Shown here: positions 17,268-25,503 of the stretch, in pieces
How the letters are laid out: every line of letters starts with the position of its first letter
Numbering within the stretch: the stretch's first letter is position 1
Origin: Mesorhizobium sp. CU3
Lineage (GTDB): Bacteria > Pseudomonadota > Alphaproteobacteria > Rhizobiales > Rhizobiaceae
Length of the DNA: 64,000 bases
Assembly (NCBI RefSeq): GCF_006442965.1
Contig: NZ_VFWX01000024.1
Span: 52,460 to 116,459 of the forward strand
Direction: 5' to 3'
Program-made: the position numbers and the translations under genes
Notes under the pieces: generated by a model
What the model was told of the DNA's origin: nothing
What the model saw: the letters and a program-made list of their open reading frames with translations, nothing else
Databases searched by the model: none

Positions 17268-18599
17268 ATGGCAACCACCTTCGACCTCATCCTGACAGGC
17301 GGCACGGTGGTCAACCATGACGGCGAGGGTTTTCGCGACATTGGCGTCAGGGGAGCCCGCGTTGCGGCCATCGGCGATCTCGGCCAGGCTTCGGCCGGCG
17401 AGACCATCGACTGCAAGGGCCTGCACATCCTGCCGGGCGTGGTCGACAGCCAGGTGCATTTCCGCGAGCCGGGGCTGGAGCATAAGGAAGACCTGGAGAC
17501 GGGCTCGCGCGCCGCGGTGCTGGGCGGCGTCACCGCCGTCTTCGAAATGCCCAACACCAACCCGCTGACCACCAGCGAGGCCGCGCTTGCCGATAAGGTG
17601 CGGCGCGCCACCGGACGCATGCATTGCGACTTCGCCTTCTGGGTCGGCGGCACGCGCGACAATGCCGGCGATGTCGGCGAGTTGGAACGCCTGCCAGGCG
17701 CGGCCGGCATCAAGGTTTTCATGGGCTCTTCGACGGGCGACCTGCTGGTCGAGGACGACGAGGGCGTCGCCTCGATCCTGCGCAACACCCGCCGCCGCTC
17801 GGCTTTCCATTCGGAAGACGAGTTCCGCCTGCGCGAGCGGCTTGGCGAACGCGTCGAGGGCGATCCGTCGTCACACCCGGTCTGGCGCGACGAGATCGCG
17901 GCACTGCGCTGCACCGAACGCCTTGTGCGCATCGCCAGGCAGACCCGCGCGCGCATCCATGTCCTGCACATCTCGACAGCCGAGGAGATCACCTTCCTCG
18001 AGCAGCACAAGGATGTCGCCACCTGCGAGGCGACGCCGCACCATCTGACGCTGACGGCCGACGACTATGCGAGGCTCGGTACGCTGATCCAGATGAACCC
18101 GCCGGTGCGCGCCCCGCGCCACCGCGACGGCGTGTGGCACGGCATCTCGCAAGGCATCGTCGATGTGCTCGGCTCCGACCACGCGCCGCACACGCTGGCC
18201 GAGAAGGCAAAACCCTATCCAGCCTCGCCGTCGGGCATGACCGGCGTGCAGACGCTGGTGCCGATCATGCTCGACCATGTGAATGCCGGCCGGCTGACGC
18301 TGCAGCGCTTCGTCGACCTGTCCAGCCATGGCCCGCAGCGCATCTTCGGCATGGCCAGGAAAGGCCGCATCGCCGCCGGCTACGACGCCGATTTCACGAT
18401 CGTCGACATGAAGCGCCGCGAGACCATCACCAACGCCCAGGCCGGCTCCAAGGCCGGCTGGACGCCCTATGACGGCAAGCCAGTCACCGGATGGCCGGTC
18501 GGCACCATCGTGCGCGGCACGCGCGTCATGTGGGAAGGCGAGATCGTCACGCCCGGACAGGGCAGGGCAGTGGAGTTTTCCGAGGCGCTGCCGGTCTAA
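17268..18599 (+). CDS. pyrC: dihydroorotase
   Basis: A 443-residue amidohydrolase. DSQVHFREPGLEHKED carries the first two zinc histidines and the substrate arginine, and FEMPNTNP is typical of dihydroorotases. A further metal or substrate histidine is in HVLHISTAEE, and the catalytic aspartate is in VLGSDHAPHT. The enzyme closes carbamoyl-aspartate to dihydroorotate in pyrimidine synthesis. Close relatives include allantoinase and hydantoinase, but the motifs fit dihydroorotase best. The start MATTFDLILTGG at 17268 was chosen over an upstream frame extension. The 3' end overlaps the convergent gene by 4 bases. Confidence 0.88.
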   Translation: MATTFDLILTGGTVVNHDGEGFRDIGVRGARVAAIGDLGQASAGETIDCKGLHILPGVVDSQVHFREPGLEHKEDLETGSRAAVLGGVTAVFEMPNTNPLTTSEAALADKVRRATGRMHCDFAFWVGGTRDNAGDVGELERLPGAAGIKVFMGSSTGDLLVEDDEGVASILRNTRRRSAFHSEDEFRLRERLGERVEGDPSSHPVWRDEIAALRCTERLVRIARQTRARIHVLHISTAEEITFLEQHKDVATCEATPHHLTLTADDYARLGTLIQMNPPVRAPRHRDGVWHGISQGIVDVLGSDHAPHTLAEKAKPYPASPSGMTGVQTLVPIMLDHVNAGRLTLQRFVDLSSHGPQRIFGMARKGRIAAGYDADFTIVDMKRRETITNAQAGSKAGWTPYDGKPVTGWPVGTIVRGTRVMWEGEIVTPGQGRAVEFSEALPV

Positions 18600-19369
18600 T
18601 CCCCAGCCACAAAAAACAGCCACTGCCCCGTCGGCGTGATGCCGACGCGGTAGAAGATGTAGGCGCCGAACTGCTTCATATCGTCGTAGTCGCTGGCGGT
18701 CACCAGCTTGAACAGCTCGACGCGCTGCCTGGCGTCGAGCTTGTCGAGCGGCAGCGCGAAGAAATACGGCCAGACGTAAAGCTCCTGCGGCGTGCCGGTA
18801 TCGACATGGACGTAGCCGGCCGACAGCACTTCTTCCAGGATGGCGAGGATTTCCTGGCCGTCGCCGTCGCCGGAGAGACCTTTCAGGAAGGTGATCGGGT
18901 CGCCGTCGATGTCGCCGAGCGACAATTGGGTCATGGCATCGCCGGTGCCGATCAGCGCCCGGAGCTTTTCGATATCACCGGTCTTGCAGGCCTCGATGAG
19001 CAGCCCATGCATGCGCTTGACCGGCTCGGGCAGCGTGTTGAGGTCGTAGACGACGGGCGGCGGCGGCACGTCCGGATCGGCGCGCGGGCTGGTGATGCCG
19101 CCATTGGGCGGCGCATCGGGCTCGCTCTTGTCGGTGTCGTCGGCCGGCTGGTCCGATGGCCTGCTGCCGGGCGCCTTCGGCATCGGCACGGTTGCTCCCG
19201 GCGCGGTCGTGGCGGGAGGGGTGGCCGGCGAGGGCAGGTCCTGCCGCTGGATCTCGCTCAATGCGTAGCTGGGCGTGCTGACAAGACACAGAGGCAACGC
19301 AAGGCAGCAGGCGGCGGTCAAGATGTTGAGGGCCAGCCCGCGTGGCCGGCCTGACATCGAAAATTTCAC
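18596..19369 (-). CDS. exported protein of unknown function with proline-rich linker
   Basis: A 257-residue protein with an N-terminal signal peptide (LALNILTAACCLALPLCLV then SYA). It has no clear lipobox. A Pro/Asp-rich disordered stretch from about residue 47 to 105 leads to a C-terminal domain of about 150 residues (VKRMHGLLIEACKTGDIEKLR to YRVGITPTGQWLFFVAGD). The segment LIEACKTGDIEKLRALIG resembles an ankyrin-like helix pair. I do not recognise a characterised family. It is probably periplasmic, and its stop overlaps that of dihydroorotase. Confidence 0.8.
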   Translation of the reverse strand: MKFSMSGRPRGLALNILTAACCLALPLCLVSTPSYALSEIQRQDLPSPATPPATTAPGATVPMPKAPGSRPSDQPADDTDKSEPDAPPNGGITSPRADPDVPPPPVVYDLNTLPEPVKRMHGLLIEACKTGDIEKLRALIGTGDAMTQLSLGDIDGDPITFLKGLSGDGDGQEILAILEEVLSAGYVHVDTGTPQELYVWPYFFALPLDKLDARQRVELFKLVTASDYDDMKQFGAYIFYRVGITPTGQWLFFVAGD

Positions 19370-19480
19370 CGCTTGCCTCTCAATCGTTATCGGGCCCGGC
19401 GCTTCGAACGGTTCAAGCGCACCGGCATGATGCCCAAATGGCGGGCCTTCGTCAAAAGATAGCTATCGAAACAGGTGGTA

Positions 19481-19569
19481 GAGCAATTCCAGGACAAGTA
19501 TGAGCGGTTTTCCGTCCGGAATTGCGTAAAAACAAAGAGATAGGGCGTTTCACCGTTTCCGTGAAACGC
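19481..19569. repeat. rhizobial intergenic palindromic repeat
   Basis: Two hairpins lie side by side: GCAATTCC (19483-19490) with GGAATTGC (19518-19525), and a perfect 9-bp stem GCGTTTCAC/GTGAAACGC (19545-19569). The central TTCCGTCCGGAATTGCGT is a sequence I know as very common in Rhizobiales intergenic DNA. A truncated copy of it lies at 30812-30830. Confidence 0.75.
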
Positions 19570-19570
19570 A

Positions 19571-19828
19571 CTAGTGCTTCAGCCGCTCCGGCTCGAAGGC
19601 GCCGGCGATCACCTTTTCCCGCATCCGGTCGAGGAGCGCGAGCGCCGAAGTCTCGCCATTGGCGCGCAGCATCTCGCCGAAAGCGGTTTCAAGCGCTGCC
19701 TCGGCGATGATTTCCGGTTCGATGCCGGCGGACAGGCCTTCGGCCCAGGCTTCGCTGTGGCTTTCCACGGCGGTCAGGCGCTTTTCTTCCCTGACCAACG
19801 CGTCGATGTCGCTGACACCATGTTCCAT
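19571..19828 (-). CDS. small conserved-looking protein, unknown function
   Basis: An 85-residue acidic, helical protein starting MEHGVSDIDALVREEKRLTA and ending AFEPERLKH. No membrane segment or signal is present. The ATG at 19828 has AGGTGGA seven bases upstream. A GTG four codons earlier is also open but lies inside that ribosome binding site. The composition (many Glu, Ala, Leu) suggests a helical bundle. The neighbour downstream is the palindromic repeat, so it seems to be a single-gene unit. No function can be assigned. Confidence 0.65.
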   Translation of the reverse strand: MEHGVSDIDALVREEKRLTAVESHSEAWAEGLSAGIEPEIIAEAALETAFGEMLRANGETSALALLDRMREKVIAGAFEPERLKH

Positions 19829-19840
19829 TGCGATTTCCAC

Positions 19841-20187
19841 CTTTTGTCAGCTTCGATCCGGGGAGGATGGATCGGGCTCGACCTGTCAGTTCCGTCCGCA
19901 GTCTCGATTAAGTTATTGTAAATACGACATTTTTAGGGTCAATACCTACGAAGTGAGTGAGACTGCTCTCAATTGGTTTCGAGCTTAGACCATTAGACCG
20001 GCTTGCGGCATCAAAACCTTCAGTTTGAGTTAATTCCACAATTGCGTGCTAACGTTTCATTAATACTGTTGCGTAAGTGCAACACATGATTGCACCATAG
20101 CGGGACAAGAGACAATAAGGCACGTCACACAGGCACCGATTATCGCCAGAAAATAGTCGTAGATGCCGAGACTGCCGGAGTCCGGCG
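19841..20187. other. AT-richer intergenic stretch, no gene seen
   Basis: This is about 350 bases with lower GC than its neighbours and no ORF with both a start and a plausible ribosome binding site. It presumably holds the promoter of the small gene ending at 19571 and the 3' untranslated region of the TIGR02301-type gene. Confidence 0.5.
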
Positions 20188-20565
20188 TCAATTGCCGTAG
20201 CGGGAGGCGATGTCGCGCGACAGCGTTTCGCCTTCCCGCATATAGCGGGCAATGGCTTCCGTCGCCGAAGGCGTGCATTGCGTGTAGGTGCCGCTGAAGG
20301 AACGATAGCCGCGATTGAACGAAGCGATGAAGCGGGCGCGCCGCTCGGGATCGGGGTTCTCCGATTCGAGCAGCTTTTCCATCTCGCCCCGCCACTGGTC
20401 GCCCTTTTCGCCGCAGAGGTTGCGCAGGAAATGCAGCGACCCCAGCACTTCGGCGAGCCGCATCAAACCGGGCTCGAACGGCGCCTCGGCGGTGAGCGCC
20501 GGGCGCGCCGAAACAGCGATGCTGATGGCAAGGAACGCAGCAAGGACTGGGTAGGCGCGGTTCAT
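20188..20565 (-). CDS. TIGR02301 family exported protein
   Basis: A 125-residue protein with an N-terminal signal peptide (MNRAYPVLAAFLAISIAVSA, cleavage near ALTAEA). The mature part has two conserved cysteines (LRNLCGEKGDQWRGEM and GTYTQCTPSATEAI) in a pattern that matches the alphaproteobacterial TIGR02301 family of unknown function. The helical segment ERRARFIASFNRGYRSF is also characteristic. An upstream ATG at 20586 is possible, but MNRAYP gives a clean signal peptide. It lies on the same strand as a NUDIX gene, with a hairpin between them. Confidence 0.8.
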   Translation of the reverse strand: MNRAYPVLAAFLAISIAVSARPALTAEAPFEPGLMRLAEVLGSLHFLRNLCGEKGDQWRGEMEKLLESENPDPERRARFIASFNRGYRSFSGTYTQCTPSATEAIARYMREGETLSRDIASRYGN

Positions 20566-20592
20566 GGGGGCTTTGTGACCAAACATTCTGTT

Positions 20593-20616
20593 GCCCGCAA
20601 GGCGATTCTTGCGGGC
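20593..20616 (-). terminator. hairpin after the NUDIX gene
   Basis: A perfect 9-bp stem GCCCGCAAG/CTTGCGGGC with a 6-base loop lies directly downstream of the NUDIX stop (minus strand). It probably separates the NUDIX transcript from the TIGR02301-type gene. Confidence 0.6.
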
Positions 20617-20618
20617 GC

Positions 20619-21029
20619 TTAGCCAGGCCCCAGCAATTCCTCCGCCACCGAAAACACGTCGCCGGCAAGCGGCATGTCGGCCATATCCGCCAGCGTGTAG
20701 AAAGCGGCCGTCTCGGCGTCGTCGCTGGCCACCGGCTCGCCGCCGGCATAGGCGGCGCCGAACACCGTCAGCAGATAGTCGACAGCGTGGTTCTCGCCAC
20801 TGCCGTCGATATGGATGTCGCGCAGGGGGCGGTATCCCGTCGCTTCGAGCCCGGTTTCTTCCAGCAATTCCCGGGCGGCAGCCTGTTCCAACGTTTCGCC
20901 CGGTTCGACCTTGCCGCCGGGATAGGCATAAAGGCCTTGCGACGGCGCCCGCGCCCGCTTGACCAGAAGCACCGTCTTGCCGCGCACGACGGCGACGGAA
21001 ACGGCGGGGACGATCTTGCGCGGTTCCAT
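20619..21029 (-). CDS. NUDIX hydrolase, MutT-like
   Basis: A 136-residue NUDIX protein with the full box GGKVEPGETLEQAAARELLEETGLE. The short length and the KRARAPSQGLYAYPGG segment are those of MutT-like or ADP-ribose pyrophosphatase-like enzymes that cleave nucleoside diphosphate derivatives. The start at MEPRKIVPAVSVAVV was taken because the 48 codons upstream overlap the divergent SRAP gene and look like shadow sequence. Divergent from the SRAP gene. Confidence 0.88.
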   Translation of the reverse strand: MEPRKIVPAVSVAVVRGKTVLLVKRARAPSQGLYAYPGGKVEPGETLEQAAARELLEETGLEATGYRPLRDIHIDGSGENHAVDYLLTVFGAAYAGGEPVASDDAETAAFYTLADMADMPLAGDVFSVAEELLGPG

Positions 21030-21144
21030 GGACGGATGTTTCCTGCAGCCTGTTGTGGACCGATCGGCCCGATCAAGCTTTAGCCGTTGCGGTGCCGCGC
21101 TTCCATCGCCACTTTCACCGGGCGACAACCGAAGAGCCCGATCC

Positions 21145-21906
21145 ATGTGCGGACGCTTTGCCCTGACCGCCACGCCGGACCAGACCGCCGCCTTCCTCGG
21201 CTTGGCCGAGCTGGAGGAATTCCCAGCCCGCTACAACATCGCGCCGACGCAGCCGGTGCTGATGGCGCTTGCCGGTCCGCCACGCGAGCCGGGCTCCAAT
21301 CTGCCCGACCGCCAGGCGATGTTGCTGCGCTGGGGGCTGATCCCGGCCTGGGTCAAGGACACGCGGGAATTTCCGCTGCTGATCAACGCCCGCTCGGAAG
21401 GCGTGCTGGAAAAGGCCTCGTTCAAGACCGCCATGCGCCATCGCCGCGCGCTTGTACCGGCCTCCGGCTTCTACGAATGGCAGCAAGGTGGCGGCGGCAA
21501 AGCCCATCCTTACTGGATCCGGCCGCGGCGCGGCGGCATGGTCGCCTTCGCTGGCCTGATCGAGACTTTCTCCGAGCCGGGCGGCTCCGAGATGGACACC
21601 GGCGCCATCATCACGACACGGGCCAATACCGCCATCGCCCATATCCATGACCGCATGCCGGTGGTGATCGACGAGCGCGATTTCGCCCGCTGGCTGGATT
21701 GCCGCACGCAGGAGCCGCGCGATGTGCTCGATCTCTTGAAGCCGGCCGAGCCCGATTTCTTCGAGGCGATCCCGGTTTCCGACCTCGTCAACAAAGTCGC
21801 CAACACCGGGCCGGAGATTCAGGAACGCGGCATAGTCGAGCCGCAAGCCGAAAAGCCCAGGCGCCAGAGACCCGGCGCGGACGACAACCAGATGAGCTTG
21901 TTCTAG
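21145..21906 (+). CDS. SOS response-associated peptidase (SRAP/YedK, HMCES family)
   Basis: A 253-residue SRAP protein. Members form a covalent link with abasic sites in single-stranded DNA through the N-terminal cysteine. Cys2 is present (MCGRFALTAT), as are the other active-site residues: Asn81 in LINARSEG, Glu111 in FYEWQQ and His168 in IAHIHDRMPVVI. The initiator methionine must be removed to expose Cys2, which fixes the start at 21145 and excludes the longer upstream frame. Confidence 0.95.
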   Translation: MCGRFALTATPDQTAAFLGLAELEEFPARYNIAPTQPVLMALAGPPREPGSNLPDRQAMLLRWGLIPAWVKDTREFPLLINARSEGVLEKASFKTAMRHRRALVPASGFYEWQQGGGGKAHPYWIRPRRGGMVAFAGLIETFSEPGGSEMDTGAIITTRANTAIAHIHDRMPVVIDERDFARWLDCRTQEPRDVLDLLKPAEPDFFEAIPVSDLVNKVANTGPEIQERGIVEPQAEKPRRQRPGADDNQMSLF

Positions 21907-21951
21907 CGAAGGCTGCTAGCCTCGAAAGGCTGCTTAGGGGCCGTCATCTCC

Positions 21952-22006
21952 AGGGCGCTCACAGGCGCCCTCATCGCCGGCGTCCCCATTGGGGACCGGT
22001 GCCGGC
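21952..22006 (+). terminator. two hairpins after the SRAP gene
   Basis: AGGGCGC/GCGCCCT (21952-21971) is followed by GTCCCC-ATT-GGGGAC (21982-21996), itself flanked by GCCGGC on both sides. These lie between two convergent genes and could end transcription from either side. Confidence 0.5.
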
Positions 22007-22015
22007 CGTGCTCTG

Positions 22016-22171
22016 TCAGGCAGCGCGCGGCGAAACGATCTTCTGCGCCGGCTTCTTCTTCTTCGCGGTGTGAAGAAGGGCAGCGACGATGGCCGCCGGG
22101 CCGATCGCGCGGTAGTGGTTGGCCAGTGCGGGCTGCGTTTGTCGGGCCTGTTCTTGTTTGCTTCGTGACAT
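22016..22171 (-). CDS. small basic protein, unknown function
   Basis: A 51-residue protein starting MSRSKQEQARQTQPALANHYRAIGP, with a hydrophobic patch (AAIVAALLH) and a lysine-rich tail (TAKKKKPAQKI). The start follows a GGGAAGAG ribosome binding site at a good distance. The frame is open further upstream, but the extra residues look random. It may be a nucleic-acid-associated or membrane-peripheral peptide; the composition alone does not decide. Confidence 0.5.
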   Translation of the reverse strand: MSRSKQEQARQTQPALANHYRAIGPAAIVAALLHTAKKKKPAQKIVSPRAA

Positions 22172-22564
22172 CTTTCTCTTCCCTGGTAACGGTTTCGTGT
22201 TCAGCGTTTGCCGGTCGATTCGGACCAAATCGTGACGTGGTGGCGGTCTAGCCGGCGAATGTTTCATCACTGTGCCGACATGTTTAATAAAATGTTTCGT
22301 CCCGTCTTTACCTGTGATCCAGCGACATCTTTCCTGACGTGAGCGACTTGACGGCAACACCGTCGAAGGCGATAAAGCCGCCCATGAAAACGTCTTTCGC
22401 CATTTGTGGCATCTGCATTATTGGCTAGCCTCGCGCTGGTCCGGACGTTTTCGCCTCATCTTTCCCCAGATCGGAAAAAACGCCCCGGCCAGCAGGCTGG
22501 AGCCTGATTTGCGCCTTCGGCGCGGACCCGGTTCCAGTGAACCCAAACCAAGGACCGGGACCGC
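22172..22564. other. intergenic stretch upstream of cysS
   Basis: About 390 bases without a supported gene. Only tiny ORFs of 14-20 codons occur. It should contain the promoters of cysS and of the small basic protein. I see no T-box or other recognisable leader structure. Confidence 0.5.
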
Positions 22565-24016
22565 ATGTCTGACGCATCGAAGGGCCTCAGCCTCTACAAC
22601 ACGCTGACGCGGGCGAAGGAACCGTTCGTTCCGATCGATCCGTTGAATGTGCGCATGTATGTCTGCGGCCCGACCGTCTACGACTTTGCCCATATCGGCA
22701 ATGCGCGTCCGGCGATCGTCTTCGACGTGCTTTTCCGTCTGTTGCGCCAAGTGTACGGGCAAACGCATGTCACGTATGTGCGCAACATCACGGATGTCGA
22801 CGACAAGATAAACGCGCGCGCGCTGCGTGACTTCGGCGACGACATCGCGGCCGGAAAACTGTCGCTCAACGACGCCATCCGCAAGGTCACCGAAAAGACC
22901 GCCGACCAGTACCACCGGGATGTCGCCGCCCTCGGCTGCCTCGAGCCGACCTACGAGCCGCGCGCCACCGAGTTCGTCGCGCCCCGCGCCGACGGCAAGG
23001 CCGACATGCTGACGCTGATTGCGCAATTGATCGCGCGCCGCCACGCCTATGTCGCCGGCGGCGAGGTGCTGTTCGACACCGCCTCGATGCCCGACTATGG
23101 CGAATTGTCGAAGCGCAATCTCGACGAACAGCAGGCCGGCGCCCGCATCGCCGTCGACGCGCACAAGAAGAACCCCGGCGACTTCGTGCTGTGGAAACTG
23201 TCCTCGCCCGAGGAACCCGGCTGGGAAAGCCCTTGGGGCAGGGGCCGTCCCGGCTGGCATATCGAATGCTCGGCCATGTCTGCCGCCTATCTCGGCGAGG
23301 TCTTCGACATCCATGGCGGCGGCCTCGACCTGATCTTCCCGCACCACGAGAACGAGATCGCCCAGTCGCGCTGCGCTCACGGCACCAAGGTGATGGCCAA
23401 CATCTGGATGCACAACGGCTTCCTGCAGGTCGAGGGCCAGAAGATGTCGAAGAGCCTCGGCAATTTCTACTCGATCCACGAACTGCTGGAGACGAAGACC
23501 TTTGGCGGCCGCACCTGGCCGGGCGAGGTGCTCAGGCTGGCAATGCTGATGACGCATTACCGCGAGCCGATCGATTTCTCCGTGCGCAAGCTGGAGGAAG
23601 CGGAAAACACCCTGCGCAAATGGAAGCGCGCCGCCGACCTTGCGCCCGCGGCGGCGAAGGAACCGCCGGCCGAAGTGGTGGAGGCGCTGTCCGACGACCT
23701 CGCCACCTACACGGCGTTCCAACGCCTGACGCAGCTCGCCGGCGAAGCGGGCGAGTTCGGTGGTGCCGGCGAGAATGCACCTGCCGCGTCACTGAAGGCG
23801 GCGCTCGCGTTCCTTGGCTTCGACGTCGGCGCGACGGCCGTGGACGAGGAAGCGGTTGGCAAGGCGATCGCGGATCGGCTTGCGCTGATCGCGGCCAAGA
23901 ACTGGGCCGAGGCGGATCGGGTTCGCGATGAGTTGCTGGCGCAGGGCGTGCAGTTGAAAGACGGGAAGGACGCGGTCACGGGTGAGCGCGTGACGACCTG
24001 GGAGATAAAGCGGTGA
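22565..24016 (+). CDS. cysS: cysteinyl-tRNA synthetase
   Basis: Class I cysteinyl-tRNA synthetase of 483 residues, normal length. The HIGH motif reads PTVYDFAHIGNARP (about residues 37-50), with Cys36 of VCGPTVYD as a zinc ligand. A second zinc region is WHIECSAMS with HGGGLDLIFPHHENE. The KMSKS motif is intact (GQKMSKSLGNF, about 295). The C-terminal DALR-type domain follows. Essential enzyme of translation. A 164-bp inverted-repeat element begins 35 bases after the stop. Confidence 0.97.
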   Translation: MSDASKGLSLYNTLTRAKEPFVPIDPLNVRMYVCGPTVYDFAHIGNARPAIVFDVLFRLLRQVYGQTHVTYVRNITDVDDKINARALRDFGDDIAAGKLSLNDAIRKVTEKTADQYHRDVAALGCLEPTYEPRATEFVAPRADGKADMLTLIAQLIARRHAYVAGGEVLFDTASMPDYGELSKRNLDEQQAGARIAVDAHKKNPGDFVLWKLSSPEEPGWESPWGRGRPGWHIECSAMSAAYLGEVFDIHGGGLDLIFPHHENEIAQSRCAHGTKVMANIWMHNGFLQVEGQKMSKSLGNFYSIHELLETKTFGGRTWPGEVLRLAMLMTHYREPIDFSVRKLEEAENTLRKWKRAADLAPAAAKEPPAEVVEALSDDLATYTAFQRLTQLAGEAGEFGGAGENAPAASLKAALAFLGFDVGATAVDEEAVGKAIADRLALIAAKNWAEADRVRDELLAQGVQLKDGKDAVTGERVTTWEIKR

Positions 24017-24050
24017 GGCTGGATGCTCTCATGATGGAGAGGTTTGAGCG

Positions 24051-24214
24051 AGGCCCCCCTCTCTGTCCTGCCGGACATCTCCCCCTCAAGGGGGGAGATT
24101 GGATGCCACGCGGGCTTTCGCCAATCGCCGACGTTGAAGATTGGGCGCCGTCGGCGAAGCTGCTGATCTCCCCCCTTGAGGGGGAGATGCCCGGCAGGGC
24201 AGAGAGGGGGGCCT
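24051..24214. repeat. 164-bp inverted-repeat element, copy A
   Basis: The ends are perfect 15-bp inverted repeats: AGGCCCCCCTCTCTG at 24051-24065 and its complement at 24200-24214. The longer arms are also complementary (GTCCTGCCGGACATCTCC against a GGGAGATGCCCGGCAGGGC arm). The centre is not coding. A related copy is at 26965-27124 and a half copy at 61509-61558. The design resembles a non-autonomous miniature element. Confidence 0.8.
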
Positions 24215-24218
24215 CGCG

Positions 24219-24611
24219 ATGACCCATCATCGTGTATCTCCGGCCAATCGCGGCAATGCGCGCAAGATGCGCAAAGCGATGACCGATGCCGAGCTGAAAC
24301 TTTGGAATGAGGTGCGTGCTGATAGGCTGATGGGAATGGCGTTCAGGCGTCAGATGCCGATAGCGGGCTACATCGTCGATTTTGCCTGCCCCAGCAAGAA
24401 GTTGATCGTCGAACTGGACGGATCGCAACATGCTTCGCCTGAGATATCGGCGTCTGACGCCGCGCGAACTGCGCAGCTTGAAGCGCTAGGCTGGACCATC
24501 CTGCGCTTCTGGAACGACGACGTCATCCGCGATATCGACAATGTCTGCCAGCACATCGTCATCGTGGCCGGGCTGGCCGATGCGCCACCACTGGAGGAGC
24601 TTGTCCCATGA
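24219..24611 (+). CDS. DUF559 domain protein (Vsr/PD-(D/E)XK endonuclease-like)
   Basis: A 130-residue protein with the DUF559 core: RKAMTDAELKLWNEVRADRLMGMAFRRQ, then IAGYIVDFACPSKKLIVELDGSQH. The latter gives the D-(x)n-ExD/K arrangement of very-short-patch-repair-like nucleases (the ELDG segment is the active-site strand). ATLRFW-like end (GWTILRFWNDDV) is typical. The family is widespread and its cellular role is not known. The gene starts 4 bases after the inverted-repeat element, so the element may have moved with it or landed beside it. Its stop overlaps the start of the VOC gene. Confidence 0.88.
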   Translation: MTHHRVSPANRGNARKMRKAMTDAELKLWNEVRADRLMGMAFRRQMPIAGYIVDFACPSKKLIVELDGSQHASPEISASDAARTAQLEALGWTILRFWNDDVIRDIDNVCQHIVIVAGLADAPPLEELVP

Positions 24612-24994
24612 TCGACCATCTCGGCATCAACGTCGCCGACTTCGAAGCCTCGAAAGCTTTCTACGACAAGGTGATGGCGCCGCTCGGCGCCTCGCTGCTC
24701 TATATGGTGCCGGAAGAATACACCGGCGGCGCCAAGGTCGGCGGTTATGGCCGCGACCGGCCGGTGTTCTGGCTGCAGGCGAGCACCGAGGAGCCGAGGA
24801 CCCAACAGCATGTCGCCTTCACCGCGCGCAGCCGCGCCGAGGTCGACGCTTTTCATGCCGCAGCCCTTGCCGCCGGCGGCAAAGACAATGGCGGGCCGGG
24901 CCTGCGCCCGCACTACCACCCCAACTATTACGGCGCCTTCGTCTTCGATCCCGACGGCAACAATGTCGAGGCGGTCTGCCATGACCCTGAGTGA
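24608..24994 (+). CDS. VOC family protein (glyoxalase/dioxygenase fold)
   Basis: A 128-residue single VOC domain protein. It starts MIDHLGINVADFEASKAFYDK, with the first metal-ligand histidine at residue 4, and ends with DPDGNNVEAVCHD, carrying the last glutamate. Proteins of this small type resemble glyoxalase I and bleomycin resistance proteins, but most are uncharacterised. The start overlaps the DUF559 stop by 4 bases, so the two genes are coupled. Two GFA genes follow closely. Confidence 0.88.
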   Translation: MIDHLGINVADFEASKAFYDKVMAPLGASLLYMVPEEYTGGAKVGGYGRDRPVFWLQASTEEPRTQQHVAFTARSRAEVDAFHAAALAAGGKDNGGPGLRPHYHPNYYGAFVFDPDGNNVEAVCHDPE

Positions 24995-25015
24995 ACACAT
25001 GATCCGGAGCGCGCC

Positions 25016-25501
25016 ATGAGCCTAGACAACCGGCCGATTTATACCGGCGGCTGCCAGTGCGGCGCCGTGCGCTTTCGCGTCGAGGGCACGCTCGGCGATG
25101 CCTCGATCTGCCATTGCCGCATGTGCCAGAAGGCGAGCGGCAATTTCTATCTGCCGCTGGTTTCGGTGCGTGGCGCCAGGCTGGACTGGACGCGAGGCGA
25201 GCCGAAGCGCTTCCGCTCCTCCAGCGCGGCTTGGCGCGGCTTCTGCGCCGAATGCGGCACGCCGCTGACCTTTGAAGCGCCGGACGGCATGGCGCTGGCC
25301 ATTGCCGCTTTCGACGATCCGACCGGCATCGCCCCGACTGTGCAATGGGGCACGGAAGCAAAACTGCCATACGTCGATTCCATTCCGCGATTGCCGGGCG
25401 AGGACACGATGGCCGATGTCGGCTCGGCGCCTTATCTGGCCGAGCTCGTCTCCTATCAGCATCCAGATCACGACACTGAACAATGGCCGCCGGAGAAATG
25501 A
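25016..25501 (+). CDS. GFA family zinc protein (first of a tandem pair)
   Basis: A 161-residue protein of the glutathione-dependent formaldehyde-activating enzyme/CENP-V family. The zinc ligands are seen in GGCQCGAVRFRVEG, ICHCRMCQKASG and FCAECGTPLTFE. The Zn sites are structural in this fold; glutathione-formaldehyde condensation is known for only a few members, so that activity should not be assumed. Directly followed by a paralogous gene in the same orientation. Confidence 0.9.
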   Translation: MSLDNRPIYTGGCQCGAVRFRVEGTLGDASICHCRMCQKASGNFYLPLVSVRGARLDWTRGEPKRFRSSSAAWRGFCAECGTPLTFEAPDGMALAIAAFDDPTGIAPTVQWGTEAKLPYVDSIPRLPGEDTMADVGSAPYLAELVSYQHPDHDTEQWPPEK

Positions 25502-25503
25502 CC

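Noticed and set aside
20060..20749. 229-codon ORF on the minus strand
   Set aside because: It overlaps the TIGR02301-type and NUDIX genes in another frame. The tail is hydrophobic and Cys-rich, but there is no independent start or domain.
22172..22564. T-box or riboswitch leader before cysS
   Set aside because: No T-box core or specifier stem is visible, and T-box leaders are mainly found in Gram-positive bacteria.
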